In this document: in pieces, positions 41,557 through 51,254 of the stretch
How the letters are laid out: each line of letters opens with the position of its first letter
Numbering within the stretch: position 1 is the stretch's first letter
Assembly: GCA_002238555.1 (NCBI GenBank)
Contig: MPMO01000029.1
Span: 1 to 54,990 of the forward strand
Direction: 5' to 3'
Length of the DNA stretch: 54,990 nucleotides
DNA from: Caldilineaceae bacterium bin34
GTDB taxonomy: Bacteria > Chloroflexota > Anaerolineae > Caldilineales > Caldilineaceae
Made by a program: the position numbers and the translations under genes
The notes under the pieces: generated by a model
Told to the model about the DNA's origin: nothing
Databases searched by the model: none
What the model saw: the letters and a program-made list of their open reading frames with translations, nothing else

Positions 41557-42401
41557 TGGACGGTGTCCGCTCCTGCTTCGGTGTCGAAGGGGGCGTGGGC
41601 GGCAACCGGCTTCGGATGGAGTTCCGTCCAGGTATGGGAGTGGGGTGCCTCGTAGACGAACACCTGACCGTTCTGCCTCAGTACAACGAGGTCGGCCTGA
41701 TAGGTCCTGTCCAGGATCTCCTTCTGCAGGATGGCCTCCGGCGGTCCCTGGGCCACGATCGTCCGGTTCACGCAGACCACCCATGGCAGGTGCGTGGCCG
41801 CGGCGTTGACATCGTGTGTGCTCATGATGATGGTCTGTCCGGTGCCGTTCAGTTCCGCCAGCAGGTGCAGGATGGTTTCCGTGTGGTACACATCCACGTC
41901 GCTGGTGGGCTCGTCCAGCACCAGGATGCTGGGGTCGGATACGAGCGCGCGGGCAATGAACACGCGCTGCTGCTGCCCGCCCGACAACTCCCCGATGTGC
42001 CGATCCACCAGATGCGGAATTTCCAGCCGCTCAAGTATGGATTCGATGCGTTCCGAATCCCCCCTTGTCGGCCAGGGCGGCCAGAACCCCGCACGCCGCA
42101 GGCCCATCCAGACCACCTGGCGCACGGTGGCGGGGAAGCTCCAGTCCACGTCCTCGATCTGGGGCACGTAGCCGCAGTAGGGTCCCGACCCGCGCCGGGC
42201 CGGCTGCCCGTTGTGGGAGACGGTGCCGCTCGAGGGCTGCAGTACTCCCAGCAGCAGCTTGAGGAGCGTAGTCTTGCCGGAACCGTTGGGACCCAGCAGG
42301 GCCAGGAACTGGCCTTGGTGGACATGGATGTTGACCCCTTCCAGGATGGTCTTGGCCCCGTACCGGAAGGAAACGTCGCGCAGTTCGACTTGCGGTTCCA
42401 T
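41553..42401 (-). CDS. Zn/Mn-type ABC transporter ATP-binding protein
   Basis: 282 aa. Walker A LLGPNGSGKTTLLKLLLG (35-52), Q-loop YVPQIEDVDWSFPATVRQVV, signature LSGGQQQRVFIARALVSDP, Walker B ILVLDEPTSDVD and switch histidine MSTHD are complete and typical of the ZnuC/MntA group. The 50-residue tail after the ATPase is rich in His, Pro and Ala (APHSHTWTELHPKPVAAHAP) and could bind metal. It starts 3 bp after the binding-protein stop and overlaps the permease start. Confidence 0.9.
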   Translation of the reverse strand: MEPQVELRDVSFRYGAKTILEGVNIHVHQGQFLALLGPNGSGKTTLLKLLLGVLQPSSGTVSHNGQPARRGSGPYCGYVPQIEDVDWSFPATVRQVVWMGLRRAGFWPPWPTRGDSERIESILERLEIPHLVDRHIGELSGGQQQRVFIARALVSDPSILVLDEPTSDVDVYHTETILHLLAELNGTGQTIIMSTHDVNAAATHLPWVVCVNRTIVAQGPPEAILQKEILDRTYQADLVVLRQNGQVFVYEAPHSHTWTELHPKPVAAHAPFDTEAGADTVH

Positions 42402-42404
42402 GGT

Positions 42405-43436
42405 TCAGCCGTTGGCTTGGTTCTGCGTCAGGAGCACGCTGTCCAGGGCCTGCACGTCCCCGCCCAGGGCGGCAACGATGATGCGAGTGTTGTACAGCAT
42501 CATGCCGATGTAGCTGTGTTCCGGATTCCCCGGTTCGCCCGGCAGCACGTCGTCCGCCAGGCTGGCCTCCAGTCGGGCACCGGTTTCGCGGGCTATCGCC
42601 TCCAGTACCGGTGAGGGAAACTCCGCCGCCCCGAAGATGACCGGCACGTCCGCTTCCCGAACCTGCCGAATCAAATTGGCCACTTCCCGGGCCGACGGCT
42701 CCGCCATGTCCGCCGGCTGAATGGCTCCCGTGACGGTGAATCCGTAGCGCGGACCGAAGTAGGCCCACGAATCGTGATAGGTCAGGAGCTGTCGCTGCGC
42801 CTCCGGCACCGTGGCGGACGCCTCGGCCAAGGCACTGTCCAACTGGCGCAGGCGGTTCAGGTAGGCCTCGGCGTTGGCGGCGTAGGCTTCCGCCTGGGCG
42901 GGATCGGCCCGGCCCAGTTCCTCGGCGATCACCTCGACGCAGGCCATCACGAGTTCCGGGTTCAGCCAGATGTGGGGGTTTGGGGCTCCTCCGCTCTCGG
43001 GAAACGAGAAGTCGAACACCCAGTCGCTGCGGTCCAGGACCCGGTCGCCCAAGGCGACAATCGGCACATCGTCGGCGACATTGGCCTCGGCCAAGTCGAG
43101 GATCAGGGCCTCCAGCTGCAGGCCGTTGATGAAGATCAGGTCGGCGGCCGCAAGGTGCCTTGCATCGCTCGGGGTCGGTTCGTAGGTGTGGGAGTTGACG
43201 CCCGGCGGTACGAGTGCCTGCAGGGCTGCCAGGTCTCCAATCACGTTGCCGATGATGTCGGCCAGAGGAGCCACCGTGGTCACCACCTGCAACCGGTCCG
43301 GATCGGTTGGCTGCTGCTGTGGTTGTCCGTTGCCGTCGGCGGCCGTGCAACCGACCATCCCAAGACAGCACACTGCCAGCAGGCAGAGCAGGTGACAGCG
43401 GACGGTTTCCGTGGTTTGTGGCAGGAATCGGGACAT
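42405..43436 (-). CDS. Metal-binding (Zn/Mn) ABC transporter substrate-binding lipoprotein
   Basis: 343 aa, cluster A-I (ZnuA/TroA) family. Signal peptide with lipobox LGMVGC; a Gln/Pro-rich linker follows. Metal ligands can be placed: His in VNSHTYEPTPSD, His in NPHIWLNPELVM, and an acidic residue near the C-terminus (SLADDVLPGE). It lacks the long His-rich loop of many zinc-specific ZnuA proteins, so manganese or zinc is equally possible. It is the first gene of a minus-strand trio. The 180 bp upstream, shared with the divergent peptidase gene, presumably carries a Zur- or MntR-type operator, but I could not identify one. Confidence 0.9.
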   Translation of the reverse strand: MSRFLPQTTETVRCHLLCLLAVCCLGMVGCTAADGNGQPQQQPTDPDRLQVVTTVAPLADIIGNVIGDLAALQALVPPGVNSHTYEPTPSDARHLAAADLIFINGLQLEALILDLAEANVADDVPIVALGDRVLDRSDWVFDFSFPESGGAPNPHIWLNPELVMACVEVIAEELGRADPAQAEAYAANAEAYLNRLRQLDSALAEASATVPEAQRQLLTYHDSWAYFGPRYGFTVTGAIQPADMAEPSAREVANLIRQVREADVPVIFGAAEFPSPVLEAIARETGARLEASLADDVLPGEPGNPEHSYIGMMLYNTRIIVAALGGDVQALDSVLLTQNQANG

Positions 43437-43615
43437 GGGGACGTGCTTGGGAGACGCAAATCAGTGTCGCGGGTGCAGCTCCACAGCCGTGTCATCCGGA
43501 GTTCTGCCAACCCGTCGCCTGAGTCCGGTATTTGGCAAACCGGACCGGTACATTATCCTGCACCTGCCGGCCCCGTGAGCCGGAATTCCCAAACCGACGC
43601 GGAGACAAAATCCCC

Positions 43616-44680
43616 ATGCCCGACCATCAGATAGGCCTGACAGTGTCCAATCGCATCCTGGACCGGTTCAAGTCCCTGCTCTACCTGCCGTCCCCGTCCA
43701 GTCGGGAGCAGGCCATCGCCGCGGAGATTGAAAGCCAGGTGTCGGCCATGGGCCTGGCTCCGCAGCGGGATGCCGGCGGCAACGTCTGGGTCGAACTGGA
43801 AGGCGAGGAGCCCTCCCTGCCCTTGTGGCTGTACGCGGCCCACATGGATGAAATCGGCCTGGTTGTCACCAAGGTGCGGGAGGACGGCAATCTGGAGGTC
43901 GCGCGCAACGGGGGGCTGTATCCCTGGAAACTGGGCGAAACTCCGGTCGAGGTCCTGGGGGACGGCGAGACGATCCTGGGGGTTCTCAGCATGGGTTCCC
44001 TGCACATTCCCCAGGAACAGCGCAAGCCTGTGGAATGGGAGGCAACCTGGATCGAGACCGGCCTGACCCGGTGGCAGGTGCGGGACCGCGGCGTCAGGCC
44101 CGGCTCCTCGGTTGTTCCCCACGCCGCGGTCAGGGGCCCAATCGTCTTTGGCGACCCGGATGATCCGATGGCGGGATCATGGACCTTCGACGACCGGCTG
44201 GGCTGCGCGATCCAGCTCGAACTGCTCCAGGATCTGGTCAATTCAGGTGCCAAGCCCCGGCGCAACACGGCTATCGCGTTCGTGCACAACGAGGAGATTG
44301 GAGGCTTCGGTGCCAAGAACCTGACGCGCAAACTACAGCCCGAAACGTTCATCGCGATCGACGGCGCCCCGGTGCCGCCCGACGCCCCGCTCGAGGTCAA
44401 CCATCAACCCGTTGCCTGGAGCAAGGATGCCATCGGGCACTTTGATCACGCACTCATGAAGGAACTGCTGGCGGCGGGCAGGGAAGTGGGCGTGGAGGTG
44501 CAGACCGTGGTCTATTCCAGTGCGGCCAGCGACGCCTCCATGTCGTTCGCCGCCGGCTGGGTGGATCGTGCCCTGACCTTCGGCTGCGCGCGGGGCAACA
44601 GCCACGGCTACGAACTGCTGAAGTTGGCGGTGCTGGAGAACACCCTGAAGGTCCTGGCCCGGTTTGTGGCTACCCGATGA
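43616..44680 (+). CDS. M42-family aminopeptidase/cellulase-like metallopeptidase
   Basis: 354 aa from ATG 43616; the frame is open further upstream but similarity begins here. Dinuclear metal site: His/Asp in YAAHMDEIGLVV (H76, D78), Asp in SWTFDDRLGCAI, Glu-Glu in FVHNEEIGGFGA, Asp in AIDGAP and His in NSHGYELLKL, with SSAASDASMSFAAG in between. Cytoplasmic tetrahedral aminopeptidases of this family trim peptides downstream of the proteasome or other proteases. It is divergent from the metal importer, which could supply its metal. Confidence 0.85.
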   Translation: MPDHQIGLTVSNRILDRFKSLLYLPSPSSREQAIAAEIESQVSAMGLAPQRDAGGNVWVELEGEEPSLPLWLYAAHMDEIGLVVTKVREDGNLEVARNGGLYPWKLGETPVEVLGDGETILGVLSMGSLHIPQEQRKPVEWEATWIETGLTRWQVRDRGVRPGSSVVPHAAVRGPIVFGDPDDPMAGSWTFDDRLGCAIQLELLQDLVNSGAKPRRNTAIAFVHNEEIGGFGAKNLTRKLQPETFIAIDGAPVPPDAPLEVNHQPVAWSKDAIGHFDHALMKELLAAGREVGVEVQTVVYSSAASDASMSFAAGWVDRALTFGCARGNSHGYELLKLAVLENTLKVLARFVATR

Positions 44681-44691
44681 GTTGCATCGGG
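44673..44691. terminator. 7-bp hairpin over the peptidase stop codon
   Basis: CCCGATG (44673-44679) pairs with CATCGGG (44685-44691) around AGTTG; the stem includes the TGA. No T-run follows, so terminator function is weakly supported. Confidence 0.3.
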
Positions 44692-44696
44692 AGAAT

Positions 44697-44909
44697 TCAG
44701 CGGTCTGCGCAGTGTGATGTTGGGCGGCCCGCCCCGGTGTCACACCATTGGCAGACGGATTCCTGATCCCCCACTGATGTATTGCGACCGGTTCCGATCG
44801 CGCTGCCGCTGTCAGGCCAATTTGCCGGTTTGTCCAAACCCGCCTCCACTGGTGCGGCAACGCCGTATACGAGACGGTGGATTGTCACGTTGGCATCGAA
44901 CGTGCTCAC
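44697..44909 (-). pseudogene. Truncated PIN-domain (VapC-like) toxin start
   Basis: GTG 44909 overlaps the AbrB-type antitoxin stop by 4 nt (GTGA), the classical VapBC arrangement. The first codons read STFDANVTIHRLVYGVAA, resembling the first strand and helix of a PIN domain (xxDTNVLVRYLV), after which similarity stops. Only about the first 20 residues survive, without the other acidic residues, so no nuclease can be made. Confidence 0.35.
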
Positions 44910-45139
44910 GTGTCACATACTCCTGCGGCTATGGCGCGTTCCATATCCTCCAGTGTCGCCACGGGACCATCCTGCCGTAGGATGCCGAAGAGTCGGTTCA
45001 CGGAGCGTACAGGCAGGATCCGGACTTCCCCCTCCCGGATGACATAACGCACTCGGTCTCCAGGCTGCAACGCCAGAGCTTCCCGTACGACCTTGGGCAA
45101 GGTGGTTTGTCCTTTCGAGGTGATGACGGATTCGAGCAT
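44906..45139 (-). CDS. AbrB/SpoVT-type antitoxin (VapB-like)
   Basis: 77 aa from ATG 45139. MLESVITSKGQTTLPKVVRE followed by ALALQPGDRVRYVIREGEVR is a complete swapped-hairpin AbrB domain; the C-terminal ATLEDMERAIAAG helix would bind a PIN toxin. The partner gene overlaps its stop but is cut short, so this is now an orphan transcriptional regulator. Confidence 0.75.
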   Translation of the reverse strand: MLESVITSKGQTTLPKVVREALALQPGDRVRYVIREGEVRILPVRSVNRLFGILRQDGPVATLEDMERAIAAGVCDT

Positions 45140-45825
45140 TGGAGACGACCTTTTCACATTACGTTGAGCCCAATCCACCACGTGGCAGTGGACATGGTCA
45201 TGTTGCAAGCCCTCTTCCGGCCTGTCGGTCTCCTGCAGGTACACCCTCGGTGAACTCAGGCCCGGTTGTCTTCGGGTGGCAGGAGGGTTGACCAGTCCTC
45301 GGTACCGAGCAGCGCATCTACGGCATCCGCGGCGTCGGGCACCCCGGTGTCCGGCTTGACGGATGCATCCATGTCGGCGACAGGTTTCGCGATGTGGCTC
45401 ATGTCCACAATCGTAGGACATTGCCGCGGATGCTTTAAGGACGTATCCGCGACGTGCCGCATGGGCGTTTCCCACACGTCGAGGAATTGGATGCTTCGAG
45501 CGAACGGATGACCGCCGCGATGTCTATTAGAGCTGGGTTAGAGCCCCTGCTTTTCCGCCTTGCCGCCTGCCGCCTTGTATACACTCCCCCTGTCTTTCGG
45601 ACAGGCGCAAATTGCCGGCCGGACCAATGAGGGGAGTGTCAAAAAAACACCATGCTGCACCGTTGGCGACAACGGAAATTCCCGGAAGCGCCACAACGCC
45701 CTACAACGCAAGTCTTCGGATCTCGTTGTACACCAAACGGGGTAATGGGTTGCGGTACGGCCGCCGCGTTTTCCACCAACACCACACACAGAGCCAGACA
45801 AGCCAAGTTGCCATAGGTATTTCGG
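45140..45825. other. Long leader region upstream of clpC
   Basis: No convincing gene; a 73-codon minus-strand frame (45256-45477) lacks a ribosome-binding site and known motif. The right half holds nested inverted repeats (45581-45639) and presumably the clpC promoter. Confidence 0.4.
45581..45639. promoter_or_regulatory. Nested inverted repeats in the clpC upstream region
   Basis: ACACTCCCC (45581-45589) is complementary to GGGGAGTGT (45631-45639). Between them lies a smaller hairpin, CCTGTC-TTTCG-GACAGG (about 45589-45604). It is unlike CIRCE or CtsR boxes in spacing, but an outer stem enclosing an inner hairpin could be a regulatory leader for the chaperone gene or an old terminator. Confidence 0.4.
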
Positions 45826-48312
45826 ATGAGCATGAACTTTCAGGCCTTCAGCCAAAACGCACAGGACGCGGCCCGGGCCGCGATTGAACTGCTGCCGCGC
45901 TACAAGCATGTGCAGGTGGATGCGGAGCACCTGCTGTTGGCCCTTCTTTCACAGTCGGATACGTCGGCCCTGCGCCTGCTGAAGCGCATGGAACTGGACG
46001 CGCGGCAGTTGGCCAACGAGGTCGAGATCGCGCTGGAGCGCCGGGCCAAGGGCACCTTTGGCTCCTTCGGTGGCGCCAGTCAACTGCAGCTGCAGCTGAC
46101 CCCGCAGCTGCAGAGGGTGCTCACCAAGGCCAAGGAGCTGGGCGGTGACGGCGAGGTCACGACGGCCCATTTCCTGCAGGCCATCGTGCATGTCGGCCAA
46201 AGCGAGGCGGCCGCCATCCTCACCCGGGCCGGAGCCAGCAAGGCGCGCCTGGACGAGGCCCAGGAGGCCGAAGAGGCGGACGTCGAGAGCGGGGCCGTCC
46301 CCCGCAACAAGTTCAAGTTCCTCTCCCAGTACAGCACCGACCTGACCCAGCTGGCGGAGGAGGGCAAGACCGATCCGGTGATTGGCCGGGATCAGGAAAT
46401 CCTGCGGGTGTTGCAAATCCTCTCGCGCCGGACCAAGAACAACCCGGTGCTGATTGGCGAGGCCGGCGTGGGCAAGACCGCCATTGTGGAGGGACTGGCC
46501 CAGGCCATTGTGAACCGCGATGTGCCCGAACCGCTTCTCGACAAGCGGGTCATGTCCCTGGATCTGGGTTCCATGGTGGCCGGCACGCGCTTCCGCGGCG
46601 AGTTCGAGGAGCGGCTGAAGGGTTCCCTGGACGAGGTCATTGAAAGCAAGGGTGAAATCATCCTGTTCATCGACGAACTGCACACGGTCGTGGGTGCAGG
46701 CAATGCGGCCGGCTCGCTGGACGCCAGCAACATGCTGAAGCCGCCCCTGGCACGCGGAGAACTCCAGTTCATCGGCGCCACGACCCTGGACGATTACCGG
46801 GAGAACATCGAGAAGGACAGTGCCCTTGAGCGCCGGTTCGCCTCCGTGTTTGTGGACGAACCCAACTATGAGGAAGCCGTGGAGATTTTGTACGGTGTGC
46901 GCGACCGGTATGCCGACCATCACGGCGTGCAGTACACGGACGACTCGCTCGAGGCGGCGGTCAAGCTGAGCCAGCGCTACATCCAGGACCGCCAGCTGCC
47001 GGACAAGGCCATCGACCTGATCGACGAGGCGGCGGCCAAGCTGCGGGTGGCCCTGCACCTGCAGCCCAACGAACTCAAGAAGGCCAAGGCGGACATTGAC
47101 AATCTCCTGAACCTGGAGGAAAAGGCCTGGAGCGAACGCAACTACGAAGCGGCCGCGGATCACAAGATTGCGCGTTCGCGCCTCGAGGCGGACTACAACG
47201 AACGCTACGCGGCCTGGCGCAAGGAAGCCGAACTGGACGAGGTGGTGGAGGAATCCGACATCGCCGAGGTGGTCCAGGCCTGGACCGGGATTCCGGTGCG
47301 CAACCTGATGGAAAGCGAGACGGAACGGCTGCTGAACCTGGAAGCCGAGATTCGCAAGCGAATCGTCGGCCAGGAAGAGGCGATCGGGGCCGTGGCCGAC
47401 TCCCTGCGCCGGGCGCGCAGCGGTCTCAACGACCCGCGCCGGCCCATCGGCGTGTTCCTGTTCCTGGGGCCGACCGGTGTCGGCAAGTCCGAACTGGCCC
47501 GCGAGCTGGCGGTGCAGATGTTCGACGACGAGGATGCCCTGATCCGCGTGGACATGAGCGAGTACACGGAGCGGCATTCCATCAGCCGCCTGTTCGGCGC
47601 CCCGCCCGGGTACGTCGGCTACGACCAGGCCGGACAGCTGACCGAGCAGGTTCGCCGCCGCCCCTACCGCACCATCCTCTTCGATGAAATTGAGAAGGCC
47701 CATCCGGACGTGTGGAACAGCCTGCTGCAAATCATGGACGACGGCCACCTGACGGACGGCCAGGGCCGCCGCGTGGACTTCCGCAGTTCGATCATCATCA
47801 TGACCAGCAACCTGGGTGCGGACGTGATCAGCAAGGGCAAGGTGGGGTTTGCCACGCCGGTGCTCAATGAGGAGGAGGTCAAGGGCGAATACAGCAGCCA
47901 GCTGAAGCGCATGTTCCAGCCGGAGTTCCTGAACCGGATCGACGAGGTCATCGTCTTCCGCGGCCTGGACCTGGGCGACATCAAGCAGATCGTGCACATC
48001 CTCATGTCCGACCTGGTCCACCGGGCCAACGAGATCGGCCTGTCGGCGGAACTGACGGAGGCTGCCGTGGGCTATCTGGCCGAGATTGGCTTCGACCCCG
48101 CCTACGGGGCGCGACCGCTGCGCCGCGTGCTCCAGAAGTCGGTCGAAAACGAATTGAGCAAGGGCCTGCTGACGGGCATGTTCAGTGCCGGGGACCATGT
48201 CGTGATCGACCACGATCCCGAGGCCGAAGGCAACTACAAGCTGCGTTGCGAGGCGCAGAAGGCGGATGCGGTTGAACTGTTTGCAGCGGCCGCAGGCGCG
48301 GAACGGGTGTAG
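45826..48312 (+). CDS. clpC: ClpC-type AAA+ unfoldase (Clp protease ATPase subunit)
   Basis: 828 aa, full length. The N-terminal Clp_N double repeat is residues 1-150. The first AAA+ domain has Walker A GEAGVGKT (211-218) and Walker [15 protein letters not shown]; the second has GPTGVGKS (about 548-555), [20 protein letters not shown], and the sensor MTSNLGAD. The linker carries a short UVR-like middle domain ([20 protein letters not shown]), which marks ClpC rather than ClpB. It threads unfolded or tagged proteins into ClpP; no clpP or mcsAB genes are in the window. A poor ribosome-binding site precedes ATG 45826; ATG 45832 is an alternative. Confidence 0.95.
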   Translation: MSMNFQAFSQNAQDAARAAIELLPRYKHVQVDAEHLLLALLSQSDTSALRLLKRMELDARQLANEVEIALERRAKGTFGSFGGASQLQLQLTPQLQRVLTKAKELGGDGEVTTAHFLQAIVHVGQSEAAAILTRAGASKARLDEAQEAEEADVESGAVPRNKFKFLSQYSTDLTQLAEEGKTDPVIGRDQEILRVLQILSRRTKNNPVLIGEAGVGKTAIVEGLAQAIVNRDVPEPLLDKRVMSLDLGSMVAGTRFRGEFEERLKGSLDEVIESKGEIILFIDELHTVVGAGNAAGSLDASNMLKPPLARGELQFIGATTLDDYRENIEKDSALERRFASVFVDEPNYEEAVEILYGVRDRYADHHGVQYTDDSLEAAVKLSQRYIQDRQLPDKAIDLIDEAAAKLRVALHLQPNELKKAKADIDNLLNLEEKAWSERNYEAAADHKIARSRLEADYNERYAAWRKEAELDEVVEESDIAEVVQAWTGIPVRNLMESETERLLNLEAEIRKRIVGQEEAIGAVADSLRRARSGLNDPRRPIGVFLFLGPTGVGKSELARELAVQMFDDEDALIRVDMSEYTERHSISRLFGAPPGYVGYDQAGQLTEQVRRRPYRTILFDEIEKAHPDVWNSLLQIMDDGHLTDGQGRRVDFRSSIIIMTSNLGADVISKGKVGFATPVLNEEEVKGEYSSQLKRMFQPEFLNRIDEVIVFRGLDLGDIKQIVHILMSDLVHRANEIGLSAELTEAAVGYLAEIGFDPAYGARPLRRVLQKSVENELSKGLLTGMFSAGDHVVIDHDPEAEGNYKLRCEAQKADAVELFAAAAGAERV

Positions 48313-48325
48313 GACTTCCCGTGAT

Positions 48326-48351
48326 CACTTCCGCCGGGCAGGCGGAAAGTG
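48326..48351. terminator. Hairpin after clpC
   Basis: CACTTCCGCC (48326-48335) pairs with GGCGGAAAGTG (48341-48351), with one bulged A, around GGGCA, starting 14 bp after the clpC stop. There is no T-run; a possible weak or Rho-assisted terminator. Confidence 0.4.
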
Positions 48352-48563
48352 CAATGGGCCGTGAACAGGGCCCGCCTGCGGGAGAACGGGCGTACTGATC
48401 CCGGCCAGTAGGGGATCCGATCCGGGTCAGAACCCCTTCAAATCCCCCAGACAGGCCCTGTCCAGTTGGTCATGTGGCGAGGATTAGTGTTCCATTTGGT
48501 GACTACTCGCAACCGCTTGGCATGTTGCCCAGCACTTCCTGCATTGAAGAGGCGGAGGCGGTC

Positions 48564-48806
48564 ATGAACACATTCGGCAACATCATTGCGGCCAAGGAAA
48601 GGGAAGGCGAGGCACGGGGCGAAGAGAGGATCCTCGTGCAATTCGTTGCCGAATTCTGGAGCGACGACGAGGCGGCACGGTTCGCGCAGCAACTGGACAG
48701 CGCGGATCACGGCCAATTCCCTGCGCTCGCCGACTTGATGCGGAACCAGGCCGCGGGACGGCTCCCGCGCCTGCAACAAAACAGTCGCACGGAGCCCGGC
48801 AAGTAG
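48564..48806 (+). CDS. Small hypothetical protein, possible Rpn/PD-(D/E)XK C-terminal remnant
   Basis: 80 aa from ATG 48564, with GGAGG 6 nt upstream. Highly charged helix KEREGEARGEERILVQFVAE, then FWSDDEAARFAQQLDSADHG. 'EGEARGEER' repeats of this kind are common at the C-terminal end of Rpn/transposase_31 nucleases and DUF4351 proteins, so it may be the tail of a lost nuclease. No catalytic residues remain. Confidence 0.4.
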   Translation: MNTFGNIIAAKEREGEARGEERILVQFVAEFWSDDEAARFAQQLDSADHGQFPALADLMRNQAAGRLPRLQQNSRTEPGK

Positions 48807-48939
48807 GCGGAACAGTCTCTGTCGCGATACTGTCGCCCCTCCGCGGTATGCCGGCCACGACCCGACACGGTTTTCCACGGCCGGTCCGGGGTCGCGGTGC
48901 TAGAATCCGGTTCTTGCCTTTCCGACGGCCTCATCCCCC

Positions 48940-49227
48940 GTGGACCTTTTCCTGGCGATTGCCGGCGTCATCGCGCTGATTGTGATCGCCGTCAACCTCT
49001 TCATTACCTTCGGTCTGATGCTGGTGGCCCTGTACTACACCAAGCAGCTGGTAAAGCTGGCCGGAGGCTGGAGCGAACAGGGGTTGGCGGCCGGTGCACG
49101 TCATGTCAACACCGCGGCCGAGTTCGTGGACAAGACCGGTCGCCGGATTGTGGACCCGGTTGTCCAGGCCGAGGCCAAGGCGGCGCAGGCCCGTCGCGTG
49201 GTGGCTTCCCTAATCCCCAAGCGTTGA
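48940..49227 (+). CDS. Small membrane protein with one N-terminal helix
   Basis: 95 aa from GTG 48940. Residues about 4-34 (FLAIAGVIALIVIAVNLFIT, then FGLMLVALYY) form one or two membrane helices; the rest is an amphipathic, Ala/Lys-rich tail. The family is not recognised. It shares a transcript with the next gene, which starts on the following base. Confidence 0.6.
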   Translation: MDLFLAIAGVIALIVIAVNLFITFGLMLVALYYTKQLVKLAGGWSEQGLAAGARHVNTAAEFVDKTGRRIVDPVVQAEAKAAQARRVVASLIPKR

Positions 49228-49482
49228 ATGAGCGACTCCGATTCCACCGAACTGGCACCGGAACGTGCCAGGGACTCCCAAGGCCGCCTGCGGCTGTTGG
49301 CCGGCATCGGCGCCGGCGCCCTGCTCGGAGCCCTGCTGGCTTGGTATGCGGGCGAGGTCAAGGCCGAAGCGGAGCAGGAAGATGGCCAAGGCACACCGCT
49401 CAAGGCGGGTGATCTGATCACCCTGGGCGTCGAAGTGCTCGGATTTGTCAAGATCGTGTACCGCACCCTGAGGCGGATTTGA
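49228..49482 (+). CDS. Small membrane-anchored protein
   Basis: 84 aa; ATG 49228 directly follows the previous TGA. A charged N-terminus, one helix LRLLAGIGAGALLGALLAWY, an acidic linker and a basic end (FVKIVYRTLRRI). Unrecognised; presumably a partner of the preceding membrane protein. Confidence 0.6.
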   Translation: MSDSDSTELAPERARDSQGRLRLLAGIGAGALLGALLAWYAGEVKAEAEQEDGQGTPLKAGDLITLGVEVLGFVKIVYRTLRRI

Positions 49483-49567
49483 CCCGGAACCGGACGGCAG
49501 GCCCCGCGGCTGCTGGCACGGGCACGGATATGACTGCAACCTGCAAGTACAAAGGAGCCCACCGGCA

Positions 49568-51142
49568 ATGACTGTTGAACCCGTCCTGATTGCCGGCGAA
49601 TGGCGCGCCCCGCGCGACCCGCAGGGCACCCTGCAGAACGAAAATCCCTCCACCAGGCAGCTTCTGCCCCAGGTGTTTCCGGTTACCGGTCGGCTGGACG
49701 TGGAGGATGCCATCGCGGCCGGCAAGGCTGCGGCCCGGGCATTGCGCAACATCCCGGTCGGCCGGATTGCCGACTTTCTCGATGCGCTGGCGGCCGGCAT
49801 GGAGGAACAGTCCGGACCGCTGGTGGAGATGGCCCATGCCGAAACCGGCCTGCCGGCGGAACCGCGGCTCAATTCGATTGAGCTGCCCCGCACCACGGAT
49901 CAGTTGAGGCAGGCCGCGGCCGCGGCGCGGGACGGTTCGTGGCGGCGCGCAACGATTGACACGGGGTCTAACATCCGGTCGATCCTGGGTCCGTTGGATG
50001 CGCCGGTGGTGGTATTCGGTCCCAACAACTTCCCGTTCGCCTTCAATTCCGCTTCCGGCGGCGACTTTGCCGCGGCGATCGCGGCCGGCAACCCGGTGAT
50101 TGCCAAGGCCAACACCGGACATCCCGGCACCACCCAGCTGATTGCGGACATCGCCCTGAAGGCCGCGCAGGCCCTGGACCTGCCGTCCGCCATGGTGCAG
50201 CTCCTGTACCGGACCCCGCGCGATGTCGGAGCCCTGTTGGTCTCGCATCCGGACATCGGTGCCACGGGCTTTACCGGCAGCAAGGCCGCGGGCGTGCAAC
50301 TCAAGGCGGCCGCGGACCAGGCCGGCAAGCCCATCTACCTGGAAATGTCCAGCGTCAATCCGGTCTTCCTCCTGCCGGGAGCCCTGCGCGAGCGGGGTGC
50401 GGAACTGGCGGCGGAGTTCTATACCTCGTGCGCCATGGGAGCCGGCCAGTTCTGCACCAATCCCGGTCTGGTCATTCTCCAGGACGACGAGACGGGCCGG
50501 GAGTTCATCCAGGAGGCTGCCAGGCTGTTCGACGAGGGCGCGCCCCAGGTACTGTTGGGTGCCGGAGGACCGGGCGACATAGCCGCGTCCGTGGCCACCC
50601 TGACCGACGCCGGGGCCGCACTGGTGACCGGCGGCAGTCAGGCCGAAGTGCCGGGATACGCCTTTGAGAACACGCTGTTGACCGTCTCGGGCGAGGAGTT
50701 CCTGCAGGATCCGGACGTGATGCAGACGGAAGCCTTTGGCACCGTAAGCCTGTTGGTCCTGGCCGACGACCAGGACCAGATGGCTGTCATCGCCGGATCC
50801 ATGGAAGGCAACCTGACCGGCTGCATCTACAGCCACGGCGACGGCGAGGACGACGGAGCCTACGATACGGTGGCCGCCGAACTGCGACCGCGCGTGGGCC
50901 GTCTGCTGAACGACAAGATGCCAACCGGCGTGGCGGTCGTGTCAGCCATGAACCATGGCGGTCCCTTCCCGGCCACGGGCCATCCGGGCTTCACGGCGGT
51001 CGGCATCCCGGCCTCCCTGTCCCGGTTCGCCGCCCTCCACTGCTACGACGAAGTGCGGCCCCATCGGTTGCCGCCGGAGCTCCGGGACGGGAATCCGACC
51101 GGCATGTGGCGGTTGGTCGACGGTGAGTGGACCAGGGAATGA
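49568..51142 (+). CDS. Alpha-ketoglutarate (2,5-dioxovalerate) semialdehyde dehydrogenase
   Basis: 524 aa, NADP-type aldehyde dehydrogenase of the KGSADH group (length about 525). PNNFPFAFNSASGGDFAAAI contains the transition-state Asn; the general base Glu is in KPIYLEMSSVNPVF; the catalytic Cys is in AMGAGQFCTNPG (about residue 298). It oxidises 2,5-dioxopentanoate, the end product of non-phosphorylative pentose, uronate or hydroxyproline catabolism, to 2-oxoglutarate. The GH127 arabinofuranosidase that follows would release L-arabinose, one source of that intermediate, so the two fit one pathway. A 19-bp leader before ATG 49568 contains AAAGGAG. Confidence 0.85.
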   Translation: MTVEPVLIAGEWRAPRDPQGTLQNENPSTRQLLPQVFPVTGRLDVEDAIAAGKAAARALRNIPVGRIADFLDALAAGMEEQSGPLVEMAHAETGLPAEPRLNSIELPRTTDQLRQAAAAARDGSWRRATIDTGSNIRSILGPLDAPVVVFGPNNFPFAFNSASGGDFAAAIAAGNPVIAKANTGHPGTTQLIADIALKAAQALDLPSAMVQLLYRTPRDVGALLVSHPDIGATGFTGSKAAGVQLKAAADQAGKPIYLEMSSVNPVFLLPGALRERGAELAAEFYTSCAMGAGQFCTNPGLVILQDDETGREFIQEAARLFDEGAPQVLLGAGGPGDIAASVATLTDAGAALVTGGSQAEVPGYAFENTLLTVSGEEFLQDPDVMQTEAFGTVSLLVLADDQDQMAVIAGSMEGNLTGCIYSHGDGEDDGAYDTVAAELRPRVGRLLNDKMPTGVAVVSAMNHGGPFPATGHPGFTAVGIPASLSRFAALHCYDEVRPHRLPPELRDGNPTGMWRLVDGEWTRE

Positions 51143-51254
51143 GACAGCTCCGCGCTCGCCTGGTCGGGCAGTTTGGGGCGGGAGACCGAAGGAAGCCGGC
51201 CGGTGTGCCGGTCGACGACAATTCACCTAACCAATACATTGACGGGGGAACCTT

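Noticed and set aside
45256..45477. 73-codon minus-strand frame upstream of clpC
   Set aside because: No ribosome-binding site or family resemblance; too weak to call.
45949..48213. 754-codon open frame antisense to clpC
   Set aside because: It lies wholly under a highly conserved ClpC gene; it is a codon-bias shadow of high-GC coding DNA and has no recognisable domain.
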